Below are positions 34,160-42,320 of a stretch of 64,000 nucleotides of DNA, in pieces. Origin of the DNA: Phycisphaerales bacterium AB-hyl4 (GTDB lineage: Bacteria > Planctomycetota > Phycisphaerae > Phycisphaerales > Phycisphaeraceae); contig JBGUBD010000002.1 of the NCBI GenBank assembly GCA_041821185.1, positions 1 through 64,000 of the forward strand, given 5' to 3'. The stretch's first letter is position 1. Each line of letters starts with the position of its first letter. The notes below the pieces were generated by a model that was given only the letters and a program-made list of their open reading frames with translations, was not told the origin of the DNA and did no database searches. A program made the translations under genes and the position numbers.

Positions 34160-34833
34160 GCCAGTTCAACGCCACCAACTATGAAGTGCCTCGGACGAGC
34201 GGGGTGTGTGCGCTCACCGGGCGGAACCTTGAGCCGGGTGAGCCGTACTATGCCACGCTGGTCGAGATCGACTCGAATGCGGCCGCGAAGCCTGCTGATG
34301 AGTCAGGTGAGTCAGCGACGCCGGACGCGAAATCGAAAGCCAAGGCTGATGCTAAATCTGATGCGCAGTCGCTGGCGAACGCGTTGGGCATGATGCGGCT
34401 GGACGTGTCGCAGGAGGCGTGGGAGCAGGGCAGTCGGCCGGAGCGGATGTTCAGCTACTGGAAGTCGACCGTGCCGCAGCCGAACGAGAAGAAGAAGCTT
34501 TTCGTTGACGATGCGGTGTTGATGAACCTGTTCCGTCGGCTGGAGGATGCGAGGGAGCCGCAGCGACAGGCGTTCCGTTACGTGCTCGGGCTGATACTCA
34601 TGCGCAAGCGGCTGCTGCGGTTTGATGGAGCCGAGCGTCGCGAGGCGGAGGTGGATGGCGAGGCGGTTGAGCAGGAGTGGTGGCAGCTGACGCCGAAGGT
34701 TGACGTGAACAAGGGGCCGATGAGCAAGTGGAACGAGGAAGAGACGATCGAGCTGCTCGACCCGCGGCTGGATGAATCGCAAATTGAGCAGGTGACGCAG
34801 CAGCTTGGTGAGATTCTTGAAGCCGAGTTGTGA
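34156..34833 (+). CDS. Conserved hypothetical protein with N-terminal CxxTG motif
   Basis: A 225-residue cytoplasmic protein. It begins with a TSGVCALTGRNLEPGEPYYATLVEI segment, a pattern known from uncharacterised planctomycete proteins, where the Cys may belong to a small zinc site. A low-complexity Ala/Lys/Ser/Asp stretch follows (residues 45-75), then RPERMFSYWKSTVPQPNEKKKLFVDDAVLMNLFRRLED, which looks like the conserved core. The C terminus is acidic. It overlaps folD by four bases, and its own stop overlaps the next start by four bases, so the three are translationally coupled. Confidence 0.75.
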   Translation: MSQFNATNYEVPRTSGVCALTGRNLEPGEPYYATLVEIDSNAAAKPADESGESATPDAKSKAKADAKSDAQSLANALGMMRLDVSQEAWEQGSRPERMFSYWKSTVPQPNEKKKLFVDDAVLMNLFRRLEDAREPQRQAFRYVLGLILMRKRLLRFDGAERREAEVDGEAVEQEWWQLTPKVDVNKGPMSKWNEEETIELLDPRLDESQIEQVTQQLGEILEAEL

Positions 34834-35777
34834 ACGGACGGAAGCGCCCCTGCGGGGCGGCCGCGAAACGGATGCCATGGATGGTTATGAGTTGTCGCAC
34901 GAATATCGGTCTGGGGGGGATGGTTGCGTTGCTGGTTGTGGCAGCGCTGCTTGGGGGGTGTCAGCGCGAGTATGTTGCGCCGGATGATATTCTTGAACCC
35001 GGTGCGCGTCGGCCGGCGACGGTGCCGAGTTATAACGAGCTTGTGGATCGGTACAACGCGCACGTGATTCACCTGGACCAGTTCTGGTCGGCTACCACGG
35101 TCTCAATGCGGTGGGTGGACGAGGATGGGCGATTGCAGTTCGAGCAGGGCGACGGGCAGTTGATCTACCGTCGGCCGAGCGACGTTGTCATGACAGTGGG
35201 GCAGCTTGGTCAGACGATTTTGTGGGTGGGTTCGGATGACGAGCGTTACTGGCTTTTTGATCTGCAAGGCGAACGGACGGCGATGGTGGGTCGGCATGCG
35301 AATGTCGGTCGGCCTTGTGCGCGGCAGTTGGCGTACCCCGTTTCGCCGCGGGCGATGCCTTACTTGATGGGGCTGTTGCCATTGCAACCATCAGACGAGG
35401 CGGAAGTCGCCATCGACCTGAACTACTATCGCATCGACCCGCCGGGTACGGGCGTACGAATCTGGGTCGACCCGGCGACGTACCACCCGCTGCGCGTTGA
35501 CCTGCTTGATTCGCAGGGCGAAAGCGTGGTGGCGGCGCGGCTGCACCGGTATGAGCCGGTACGAATGGAAACGGTGGAGCGGGGCCAGTGGCCGCGGATC
35601 GCGACGGCGGCGAACATTTACGTGCTTGAGGAAGAAGGCTACCTGTCGCTGAGCCTCGGCAGTCTGAGCGACGGACGGCGGCGGGATCAGGTGCGTGATG
35701 CGGCGTTTGATTTTGAAACACTGCAGCGCATGCATCGGCCGCGCGAGGTGATCGAACTCGATGCGGACTGCGATTGA
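34830..35777 (+). CDS. Predicted outer-membrane lipoprotein, LolA/LolB-like fold
   Basis: A 315-residue protein. It has an N-terminal hydrophobic stretch (GGMVALLVVAALLGGC) with a lipobox ending in LLGGC, so it is likely a lipoprotein. The mature part has alternating beta strands, for example GRLQFEQGDGQLIYRRPSDVVMTVGQLG, EVAIDLNYYRIDPPGT and VVAARLHRYEPVRM, like proteins of the outer-membrane lipoprotein-sorting superfamily. GTG 34830 overlaps the previous stop; ATG 34872 gives a more normal signal peptide. It ends a three-gene coupled unit with folD. The lipid-carrier function is inferred from fold pattern only. Confidence 0.65.
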   Translation: MNGRKRPCGAAAKRMPWMVMSCRTNIGLGGMVALLVVAALLGGCQREYVAPDDILEPGARRPATVPSYNELVDRYNAHVIHLDQFWSATTVSMRWVDEDGRLQFEQGDGQLIYRRPSDVVMTVGQLGQTILWVGSDDERYWLFDLQGERTAMVGRHANVGRPCARQLAYPVSPRAMPYLMGLLPLQPSDEAEVAIDLNYYRIDPPGTGVRIWVDPATYHPLRVDLLDSQGESVVAARLHRYEPVRMETVERGQWPRIATAANIYVLEEEGYLSLSLGSLSDGRRRDQVRDAAFDFETLQRMHRPREVIELDADCD

Positions 35778-35805
35778 GTGACTTGGTGGGAGGCGGATGG
35801 TCGGG

Positions 35806-35834
35806 GAAGCCCACAGCGTGACGCTGTGGGCTTC
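35806..35834. terminator. Bidirectional hairpin between convergent genes
   Basis: GAAGCCCACAGCGT pairs with ACGCTGTGGGCTTC, one base apart. It lies between the lipoprotein gene stop and the yihY stop, so it can terminate both, though the T runs are short. Confidence 0.7.
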
Positions 35835-35839
35835 GGTGG

Positions 35840-37354
35840 TTATGGGTGAGGGGCTTTCAGCACGTTGGCGAGAGTGAGTTTGTCGGCGGCGGCATGCTCG
35901 GCGTCGGTGAGGCGGGCGAGCAGGTCGTGGGCCGGGAGGCGTCGGCTGGGCTTGATGTTGTTGGCCATCGTCTGCCCGAGATCGAGCAGGCGGTGGATGG
36001 GGATCAACTCCGGCGGACGGGCGAGGGTGAATTGGCGTTCGCCGCTGGCGGAGGCGTCCTGCACCTGGTGGAGCAGGCCTTCACGTTGGAGCTGGTCGGT
36101 CAGGCGGGTGAGGGCTCGCGGCGGCAGGGCTGTTTTTTCGTGGATGTCGCCGACGCTCACGGCAGCGCCTTGCTCAAAGCCGTCGCCGACGATGGTCATG
36201 ACGGGGATCACCCATCGCGGGTCGATCAGCAGTTCCTGCTCGGTGGTGCGCTTGCTTTCGACTTCCTTGAGGCGTCGGCCCTTGAGGGTCTGAAGTGTGT
36301 AGGTAAGTTCCAGGCCGAAGAGGATGATCAGCCAGGTCAGGTAGACCCAGAAAAGGAACAGGGGGATCAGCGCGAGCGTGCCATAGAGAGCGGCGTAGCC
36401 CACGGCGTTGCTGACGTAAAGGGCGAACAACGCTTTGGCGATCTCCCACAACGCCGCGGCGATCATGCTGCCGATCGCGGCGGGGCGCAGGTGCACGGTC
36501 GTGTTGGGCATGAGCACGTAGAGCAGGAACAGCAGCAGCCAGCTTGCGAGGAACGAGGCAAGTTGGCCGATGATGCCCAGTATCCAGCCCAGCAGCGTCG
36601 CGACGAAGTAGGAGACGACGGGCAGTCCGTCGCCGAGCGTGAGGAGGTCGCCGACGCCGGCGACCACTGTGCCGATGAGCCAGAAGCTCATCGCCAGCAG
36701 CACGGGGCCGAGTGTAATCAGCGACCAGTAGATGGCGATACGCAGATGCCACGCTCGACTGGTGGTGGCGCGGTAGACCTGGTTGAAGCTGTCTTCCAGT
36801 TGCACCGCCAGCGCAAGCGCCGCCCAGATCAGAAGCACGATGCCCACCACGCCGATGCCGGTGAAACTTACTTGTGCCACCTGCTCATTCAGATCATTGA
36901 AGACCTGTTCGAGCGTGATCACCAGTTGCTCCTGGCTTTCCGTGGCCGCATCGGGCGGGGGCGTTTGAGCATCGATGGCTTCTTCGCGAGCTTCATCGTG
37001 CAGTGGTGTGGCGAAGGGTTCGTGATCGTTGTTGTCGTCGATTTGCTGCACCGCGACCGTGCCGATGCCGAGGTAGTCGTAGAGTTGGCTTTGGAATTGT
37101 TCGCCCCACGCCTCGAAGCCGCCGAAGGCGCGGAAGACGATCAGGGCGAGCACGAAGAAGGGCACGAGGCTGAAGATCGTGCGATACGTCAGCGCCGCGG
37201 CGATCTCGCTGGCGCGGTCTTCGCGAAGTTGCCGGGTGCAGTAGCGGCCCAGATCCCACGCAAACCGCGCGGCTTTATGCCAGCGCGTCGCCTGCTCGGC
37301 CGGCTGACTGAGTAAGCGGCGGACACGGTGCGAGATGTCGTGGTAGAGCTTCAT
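35840..37354 (-). CDS. YihY/BrkB-family inner-membrane protein
   Basis: A 504-residue protein. The conserved core begins DRASEIAAALTYRTIFSLVPFFVLAL and has about six membrane helices, then VHLRPAAIGSMIAAALWEIAKALFALYVSNA and YGTLALIPLFLFWVYLTWLIILFGLELTY, all diagnostic of the family once misnamed RNase BN. The last 110 residues carry a winged-helix-like segment (ALPPRALTRLTDQLQREGLL) that is longer than in typical members. Its cellular role is not established. An acidic, probably periplasmic loop of 70 residues (around DDNNDHEPFATPLHDEAREE) separates the first helices. Confidence 0.9.
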   Translation of the reverse strand: MKLYHDISHRVRRLLSQPAEQATRWHKAARFAWDLGRYCTRQLREDRASEIAAALTYRTIFSLVPFFVLALIVFRAFGGFEAWGEQFQSQLYDYLGIGTVAVQQIDDNNDHEPFATPLHDEAREEAIDAQTPPPDAATESQEQLVITLEQVFNDLNEQVAQVSFTGIGVVGIVLLIWAALALAVQLEDSFNQVYRATTSRAWHLRIAIYWSLITLGPVLLAMSFWLIGTVVAGVGDLLTLGDGLPVVSYFVATLLGWILGIIGQLASFLASWLLLFLLYVLMPNTTVHLRPAAIGSMIAAALWEIAKALFALYVSNAVGYAALYGTLALIPLFLFWVYLTWLIILFGLELTYTLQTLKGRRLKEVESKRTTEQELLIDPRWVIPVMTIVGDGFEQGAAVSVGDIHEKTALPPRALTRLTDQLQREGLLHQVQDASASGERQFTLARPPELIPIHRLLDLGQTMANNIKPSRRLPAHDLLARLTDAEHAAADKLTLANVLKAPHP

Positions 37355-37441
37355 GGTTTCTGATTTCTGGTTTTTGGTTTCTGGTTTTCAAGATGGGGCC
37401 GTGACGCCCAACGAGAAACCAGTAACGAGAAACCAGAAACC
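37353..37441. repeat. Long hairpin built of GGTTTCTG words
   Basis: The left arm is about four copies of GGTTTCTG/GATTTCTG/GGTTTTTG. The right arm has GAGAAACCAG twice and GAAACC. The loop of about 25 bases is GC-rich. It fills the space between yihY and yidD and touches the yihY start codon. Confidence 0.7.
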
Positions 37442-37445
37442 CCTT

Positions 37446-37664
37446 TCAAGCGGGATCATACCCGGACCCGCCGAGCGGGTGACAGCGGGCGATGCGTTTG
37501 AGGCCCCGCCAGCCGCCTCGGAACGGGCCATGCTTGTGCACCGCGTCGATCATGTACTGGCTGCACGTCGGCTGAAACCGGCAGTGCCCGCCCATGAATG
37601 GCCCGAGCGTCACCCGGTACACCAGCACCAGGAAGATCACCAGCTTGCTCAGCAGCGTTCGCAT
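37446..37664 (-). CDS. yidD: Membrane protein insertion efficiency factor YidD
   Basis: A 72-residue amphipathic protein that supports YidC-dependent membrane insertion. It has the family segments RVTLGPFMGGHCRFQPTCS, YMIDAVHKHGPFRGGW, RIARCHPLGGSGYDP and three conserved Cys. It lies six bases after rnpA on the same strand, the usual order. yidC does not follow; a word-repeat hairpin and yihY do. Confidence 0.95.
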   Translation of the reverse strand: MRTLLSKLVIFLVLVYRVTLGPFMGGHCRFQPTCSQYMIDAVHKHGPFRGGWRGLKRIARCHPLGGSGYDPA

Positions 37665-37670
37665 GATGCA

Positions 37671-38069
37671 TCACTCGGCTCGCTCGGCCCGCCGTTGTCG
37701 ACGACGCCACTCCCGGTCCACCTGGGCCTTGCCCTCGGCCACCATCCGCCGATAGTCGTCGAGCCCGGCGAGCGCATGGGGGCGGACCACAATCACCATA
37801 TCGTAGCCTTGCGGACCCGAGAGTTGTTCGAGTCGAAACGCCTCGCGCAACAATCGCTTCACCCGCCCGCGCACCACCGCCGAGCCAACCCGTCGGCCGA
37901 CGCTCAAGCCCAGGCGGTTGAAGGCGAGCTCATTCGGCAGCGCGTGAAACACCAACGGCCCGACGTTCTTACGACACCGCGCATCGAACACCGCCTGGAA
38001 CGCGAGCGACCCGCTTAGCCGCTGCGCACGCCGAAAACGCAAGCCACGATGGTTCGTGCCGTCGCCCAT
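37671..38069 (-). CDS. rnpA: Ribonuclease P protein component
   Basis: A 132-residue protein partner of the RNase P RNA, needed for tRNA 5' maturation. The N terminus RFRRAQRLSGSLAFQAVFDA and the core LGLSVGRRVGSAVVRGRVKRLLREAFRL match the family. In the RNR motif the usual Asn is Gly here (RGRVKR at residues 67-72). rpmH, which precedes rnpA in most bacteria, is not in the 46-base gap upstream. Confidence 0.93.
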   Translation of the reverse strand: MGDGTNHRGLRFRRAQRLSGSLAFQAVFDARCRKNVGPLVFHALPNELAFNRLGLSVGRRVGSAVVRGRVKRLLREAFRLEQLSGPQGYDMVIVVRPHALAGLDDYRRMVAEGKAQVDREWRRRQRRAERAE

Positions 38070-38115
38070 GTCGTCATTGTCACCATCTATCGGCCGAATC
38101 GCGCTTCGAGTCGCG

Positions 38116-39204
38116 TCACGCGCCGGCTTCGAAGCGGAAGACCAGATCGTACACTTCGCCTTGCATCGCGTCGGCGACGCCGTTGTCTTTGATCATCGCC
38201 ACCTTGATCGCGTCGCAGGTGAACCGGGCCTCGTAGTTGCTTTCCAGTGCTCGGCCCATGCCTTCGAGCACCACCAGGTCCACCGGCGCTCTGCCCACCG
38301 CCGCGACGAACGCCGGGTCGAGTCGGCTGAGATCGATCAGCGGCGCGCCGTTGCCGTCTGCCAGCACGCGCAGCCGACTGTCGCGCTGCGCTTCGCCGAG
38401 CAGGGTGTCGACTTCGCCGGCCTGCTGTACGAGCGTGAGCAGTTCCTCGGCGGTGACGTCATTCAGCGACGGCGTTGTGTTGGCCGCGAGCGTCACGGCC
38501 GTGCCACGCTGGAGCAGATACCGTGCAAACGGCAGCATGCCCAGCACCACGTCGGGCCCGGCGTTGTCAACGAACAACACCGCATGCCGATGGGGCGTGC
38601 CCTCTCGCAGCCGAGTCAGCCAGGCGTCGAGGTCGTCCACCAGCCACGGCCGAGGCTTGAGCTGCTGACGCACGGCGTGGAAGTCCACCTGCTGATTCGT
38701 GAAGCGCTCGACCGTCGCGGTCGCGCCGAGGTCGAAAATGTTGCCGGCGAACATGCCGCGCACGACGGCGATGTCACGCTGCTCGGCAGGCATCGCATCA
38801 AGCTCATCGAGCAACGGCTTGAGCAGCGGCAGGGCGGCCTTGTTCTCCCGCGACTTGGCCAGGCGGTACGGGTCGGCGAACTGGTACTGGCGGAGGATGC
38901 GTTCGCGCTGCTCGCAGATCATGAGGATGTCGAGTCGGCCGTCCGTGCCCGGGGCGGCTGCGACGACGTCGAGGTATTGCTGAAACACATCCTGTGCCCG
39001 CTGCGCACGCTGCTCGACGTCGACGAGATCCGCGCCGCGGTCTTTCGCTTCGCGCATCGCCTCGGCGAGCAGTGTCGGGAAGTGGCCGGCGAAGAGGCCG
39101 ATCCAGTAGTCGCGCTTCTTGTCGTCCTGCGTCAGGTCCCACCGCGCAGCAACGTAGTGCTCCGGGTCGGCGAGTTGAGGAAGCGTGGTGATGGCGTCAT
39201 TCAT
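38116..39204 (-). CDS. DUF89/ARMT1-like metal-dependent phosphatase
   Basis: A 362-residue protein. The C-terminal catalytic half has AVLFVDNAGPDVVLGMLPFARYLLQRGTAVTLAANTTPSLNDVTAEEL, the signature of damage-control phosphatases (Asp and Asn metal ligands), and later DLVVLEGMGRALESNYEARFTCDAIKVAMIK. An N-terminal helical domain has DPYRLAKSRENKAALPLL. It is closest to the phosphatase domain of plant and animal pantothenate kinase 4, which removes damaged phosphopantetheine. Standalone bacterial members likely do a similar metabolite-repair job. Lies on the same strand as rnpA and hisH. Confidence 0.8.
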   Translation of the reverse strand: MNDAITTLPQLADPEHYVAARWDLTQDDKKRDYWIGLFAGHFPTLLAEAMREAKDRGADLVDVEQRAQRAQDVFQQYLDVVAAAPGTDGRLDILMICEQRERILRQYQFADPYRLAKSRENKAALPLLKPLLDELDAMPAEQRDIAVVRGMFAGNIFDLGATATVERFTNQQVDFHAVRQQLKPRPWLVDDLDAWLTRLREGTPHRHAVLFVDNAGPDVVLGMLPFARYLLQRGTAVTLAANTTPSLNDVTAEELLTLVQQAGEVDTLLGEAQRDSRLRVLADGNGAPLIDLSRLDPAFVAAVGRAPVDLVVLEGMGRALESNYEARFTCDAIKVAMIKDNGVADAMQGEVYDLVFRFEAGA

Positions 39205-39264
39205 GGCGGGGTGGGTCCGGGGCTTTGTCCCTTTGGTCCTCAGCCCTCGGCTTTGGGGGGAGAA

Positions 39265-39894
39265 TTAGAGGCGGACGAAATTTTCGAGTAGTTGCAGGCC
39301 GATGCGTTGCGACTTTTCGGGGTGGAACTGGGTGGCCCAGACGTTGCTTTGCCAGATCGACGCGCAGAACGGCGAGCCGTAGTCGGCGGTCGCGCTGGCG
39401 GCGTCGTTGGCGGGCTGGCAGTAGTAGCCGTGGACAAAGTAGACAGCAGCTCCCTGGTCGACGTTGGCGAGCAGCGGATCGTCGCGTTGCCAGGTGATGG
39501 TGTTCCAGCCCATGTGCGGGACTTTGAGTCGCGAGCCGTCGGCCTGCTGCTCGCAGAACCGCACGACCTTGCCGGGCAGCACGCCGAGGCCCGCCACCGG
39601 CTGGCCGGGCGAGGGCGCGTCTTCTTCGGAGGCGTCGAACAGCAGTTGCATACCAAGGCAGATGCCCAGCAACGGCTTGTCTTGCTCGATGAACCGGCGG
39701 ATCGGGTCGGACCAGCCGCGTTCGTTGAGGTGGGTCATGCCATCGGCGAACGCACCGACGCCGGGCAGGACGAGCTTATCCGCCGAGACGATATCGCTCG
39801 GCGAGCGCAGGATGGTCGCGTCCGCGCCGACGCGTAGCAGCGCCTTCTCGACGGAGCGCAGGTTGCCCATGCCGTAGTCGATGATGCCGATCAT
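39265..39894 (-). CDS. hisH: Imidazole glycerol phosphate synthase glutamine amidotransferase subunit
   Basis: A 209-residue class I amidotransferase that makes ammonia for HisF. It has IGIIDYGMGNLRSVEKAL, the nucleophile in LLGICLGMQLLFD, YFVHGYYC, and the His/Glu pair in ATQFHPEKSQRIG. hisF is not next to it, so its partner is encoded elsewhere. A REP-like palindrome lies just upstream, between it and the OmpA-like gene. Confidence 0.96.
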   Translation of the reverse strand: MIGIIDYGMGNLRSVEKALLRVGADATILRSPSDIVSADKLVLPGVGAFADGMTHLNERGWSDPIRRFIEQDKPLLGICLGMQLLFDASEEDAPSPGQPVAGLGVLPGKVVRFCEQQADGSRLKVPHMGWNTITWQRDDPLLANVDQGAAVYFVHGYYCQPANDAASATADYGSPFCASIWQSNVWATQFHPEKSQRIGLQLLENFVRL

Positions 39895-39915
39895 GATGCG
39901 TCAGGTCGCCGCGAA

Positions 39916-39972
39916 ACGCAGCGGAGCGCGCTCGTGGGGGACGGGCGCGCTCCGCTGCGCTTTGCGGCTAAC
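39916..39972. repeat. REP-like palindrome with GCGGCTAA end, copy E
   Basis: CGCAGCGGAGCGCGC (39917-39931) pairs exactly with GCGCGCTCCGCTGCG (39945-39959), followed by TTTGCGGCTAA. Nearly the same words occur at 49515. Confidence 0.7.
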
Positions 39973-39981
39973 GGGGTGGGG

Positions 39982-40641
39982 TTATTCTTGTAGGACGACG
40001 ACGATTTCGACGCGTCGGCTTTGTTCTTTCGTGCCGCGCGGCTGGGTTTCGCCGAAGCCGGCCGCGTACATGCGCTCGGGGTTGATGCCTTGCTCCTGAA
40101 GGTGGCGATGCACCGCGGCGGAGCGTTGCAGGCTGAGTTCGAGGTTGTCGGCCCAGCCGCTTTGGCGGATGGGGTCGGTGTCGGTGTAGCCTTCGATGCG
40201 GATGGTCTGATTGGGGTACTCGTTCTGGATCACGCGAGCGACGTCAGTAAGGGTCTGGCGTGCCTGCTGACGAAGCTGGACCTGGCCGGGGGCGAACAGC
40301 ACGTCGCCGGGCACGCGAACGGTGACGCTGCCTCGGCGTTCGATGGTTTCGACGCCGGCGATGTCACGGAAGCCGGACTCGCGGGCCGGCTGCTGAGGCT
40401 CGGCCTCGGCGCGGCGGCTGCCGCGGGCACGCTCAAGCTCGGCGAGCAGCTCGCGCCGGTCGGCTTCGGACTGGTCGAGTGCCGCGCGGGCGCGGTTCAA
40501 CTCGTCCTGAAGCTCGTCATTTTGAATCCACAGGGCGTCGCGCTCTTCCTGAAGGCGCTGGACCTGGCAACCGGAGAGGCTGCCCATGCCCATCATCAGC
40601 ACGACACCCAACGACAGCATTTTCATTGCATGGCTCATCAT
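39982..40641 (-). CDS. OmpA-family (Pal-like) lipoprotein
   Basis: A 219-residue outer-membrane lipoprotein. The signal peptide ends in a lipobox (GSLSGC). A coiled coil follows (residues 28-75, QRLQEERDALWIQNDELQDEL and on). The C-terminal OmpA domain has IRIEGYTDTDPIRQSGWADNLELSLQRSAAVHRHLQEQGINPERM and GFGETQPRGTKEQSRRVEI, with the Asp/Arg pair that grips diaminopimelate of peptidoglycan. It probably anchors the outer membrane to the wall. It is not next to tol genes, so Pal itself is not claimed. Confidence 0.9.
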   Translation of the reverse strand: MMSHAMKMLSLGVVLMMGMGSLSGCQVQRLQEERDALWIQNDELQDELNRARAALDQSEADRRELLAELERARGSRRAEAEPQQPARESGFRDIAGVETIERRGSVTVRVPGDVLFAPGQVQLRQQARQTLTDVARVIQNEYPNQTIRIEGYTDTDPIRQSGWADNLELSLQRSAAVHRHLQEQGINPERMYAAGFGETQPRGTKEQSRRVEIVVVLQE

Positions 40642-40745
40642 GTCGACCCCTTACATTCCTTTGGTGCAGGCACGACGTTTACAAAAGCAAACTTGACCGG
40701 CTCCTGCCGCCGGCAGGCAGTCATTATCTATCGGCCAGACAAGCC

Positions 40746-41885
40746 CTACACGATACCAAAAAAGTCAAAGAGCGGTTCGCGCAGGACCATGACGACGATC
40801 GCCGCGCCCGCGAGGTAGGGGCCGTAGGGGATCACCCGTACTTCGCCCTTGACCAGTTTGGCGACGCCGGCCATGACCAGGGCCGCCAGCAGGCCGAAAA
40901 ACGGGGCGATGAAGAAGGTGAACACCGCTTCCCAGGGGCCGAGCACGGCCCCGATCGCGGCGAGCAGGTGAACGTCACCCAGGCCCATCGCTTCCTTGCC
41001 GAAGCCCAGCGTGCCGGCGATGCGGGTCACCCAAACCAGCGCTCCGCCGACGAGGTAGCCGGCGAGCACGCCCGCGAGCACCTGCAGCCAGCCGGGCATG
41101 GCGATTTCGGGAAAGGTTGCCCATCCGATGGCGAGCCCCAGGGCCGGCAGCGCGAGGAAGAGGCATTCTTTGAGCACTTCGCGTCGCGGGTGCGGGTGAG
41201 CGAGCCATTCGTCGGGGCCCGGCTCGGTGTGCGGGGCGGGGTCGGTGACCTGTTCTTCGACATCGTCAAAGCTGCGCGGCAGCATCCGTGTCTGCAATAG
41301 GCCGATGGCGACGGCAAGCCCGGCGACCGCGCCGAGCACCATGCCCAACTCGCCCGCGGTAAACAGTTGCGGCGCGATGCCGTCTTCCTGCACCAGCAAG
41401 TCCGTGCCGATGCTCAGCGGCAGCCAGATGACGGCGAGTACTGTGACCAACCAGGGGATGGAGAGGGGGATGATGAACAGGCGGGCGTCGATCATGGTGG
41501 CCGCGAGCAGGGCGGCGATGAAGATCAGGTGCAGCAGCAGCGCGGGCCAGGTGGTTTCCAGGCCGTTGTAGAAAAATTCAGGGCGAAGCTCGGTGAAGTA
41601 GTAGACGCAGTAGAGGCCGACGAACAGCGCGGCGCACACGGCTTCGATGATCGGGTACTGGATGCTGATGGGCGTTTTGCAGTAGCGGCATTTGCCGCGC
41701 AGCCACAGCCAGGCGAAGACGGGGACGTTGTCGAACCAGGCGAGCTTGTGGCCGCATTTGGGGCATTGCGAGCCGGGCGTGACGAGGCTCTGGCCCGCGG
41801 GCAGGCGGTAGATGACGACGTTGAGAAAGCTGCCGACGCAGGCGCCGTAGCAGGTGACGAGGATGAGCCAGAAGAGGTGGGTCAA
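40746..41885 (-). CDS. Prepilin leader peptidase/N-methyltransferase
   Basis: A 379-residue PilD/GspO-type membrane aspartate protease. The N-terminal domain has [12 protein letters not shown] and a zinc-binding CPKC...CRYC pair for the methyltransferase function. Catalytic Asp residues are in [12 protein letters not shown] and in the signature [16 protein letters not shown]. An insertion of about 90 residues, partly polar, separates the two catalytic Asp regions, which makes it longer than the usual 260-290 residues. It would process prepilins such as the one at 120-743. Confidence 0.93.
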   Translation of the reverse strand: MTHLFWLILVTCYGACVGSFLNVVIYRLPAGQSLVTPGSQCPKCGHKLAWFDNVPVFAWLWLRGKCRYCKTPISIQYPIIEAVCAALFVGLYCVYYFTELRPEFFYNGLETTWPALLLHLIFIAALLAATMIDARLFIIPLSIPWLVTVLAVIWLPLSIGTDLLVQEDGIAPQLFTAGELGMVLGAVAGLAVAIGLLQTRMLPRSFDDVEEQVTDPAPHTEPGPDEWLAHPHPRREVLKECLFLALPALGLAIGWATFPEIAMPGWLQVLAGVLAGYLVGGALVWVTRIAGTLGFGKEAMGLGDVHLLAAIGAVLGPWEAVFTFFIAPFFGLLAALVMAGVAKLVKGEVRVIPYGPYLAGAAIVVMVLREPLFDFFGIV

Positions 41886-41890
41886 GGGCA

Positions 41891-41927
41891 GTTGTCAGGT
41901 GTCAGGGGGCAGGCATCAGGAAGTCAG
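41891..41927. repeat. GTCAGGTG word array (half element)
   Basis: Loose direct copies of TGTCAGG/GGCAGG/ATCAGG/GTCAG follow the xseB stop and precede the prepilin peptidase start. No matching inverted arm is seen. Confidence 0.5.
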
Positions 41928-41945
41928 TTATGCCGTGGGGCGTAT

Positions 41946-42227
41946 TTACAGTTGTTCCTGTTCATCGGTCAGATCGTCGTCGATTGTTTGGATTTGCTCG
42001 CCGTCGACTTTGAGCTGGCCGTCTGCGTTGGTGGTGAGCTCGGCGATGCGTTGCTCGGCGGCGTTGAGGACGGTTCGGCAGCGTTTGATCAGGGCGATGC
42101 CGTGCTCATACTGAGCGAGTGCTTCTTCGAGGCCGACTTCGCCGGACTCGATCTGCTCGACGAGGGTTTCGAGGCGGTCCATGGCTTCGTCGAACTTCAG
42201 GCTTTCGATGTTGGGGCGTTTACTCAT
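41946..42227 (-). CDS. xseB: Exodeoxyribonuclease VII small subunit
   Basis: A 93-residue two-helix protein. The segment LKFDEAMDRLETLVEQIESGEVGLEEALAQYEHGIALIKRC is the whole family signature; the acidic tail is unusual in length. With XseA it trims single-stranded DNA. ATG 42227 is chosen, since upstream frame reads into an intergenic palindrome. xseA is not adjacent. Confidence 0.93.
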   Translation of the reverse strand: MSKRPNIESLKFDEAMDRLETLVEQIESGEVGLEEALAQYEHGIALIKRCRTVLNAAEQRIAELTTNADGQLKVDGEQIQTIDDDLTDEQEQL

Positions 42228-42258
42228 GGCGGGCAGTTTACCGCGCGTCGGGCGGGCG

Positions 42259-42276
42259 GTGCAGCTGAAGCTGCAC
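42259..42276. repeat. AAGCT-centred palindrome, copy 1
   Basis: GTGCAGCT-GA-AGCTGCAC, related to the exact palindromes at 56242 and 59812. It lies between xseB and the ClC gene. Confidence 0.5.
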
Positions 42277-42320
42277 GGCCTGGGGGCGCTTGTTGAATTC
42301 GAGCGTTGTACACTTGGCGG

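Noticed and set aside
37355..38115. rpmH or yidC missed as short genes next to rnpA-yidD
   Set aside because: The gaps (46 and about 90 bases) are too small or filled by the word hairpin, and no L34-like sequence was seen.
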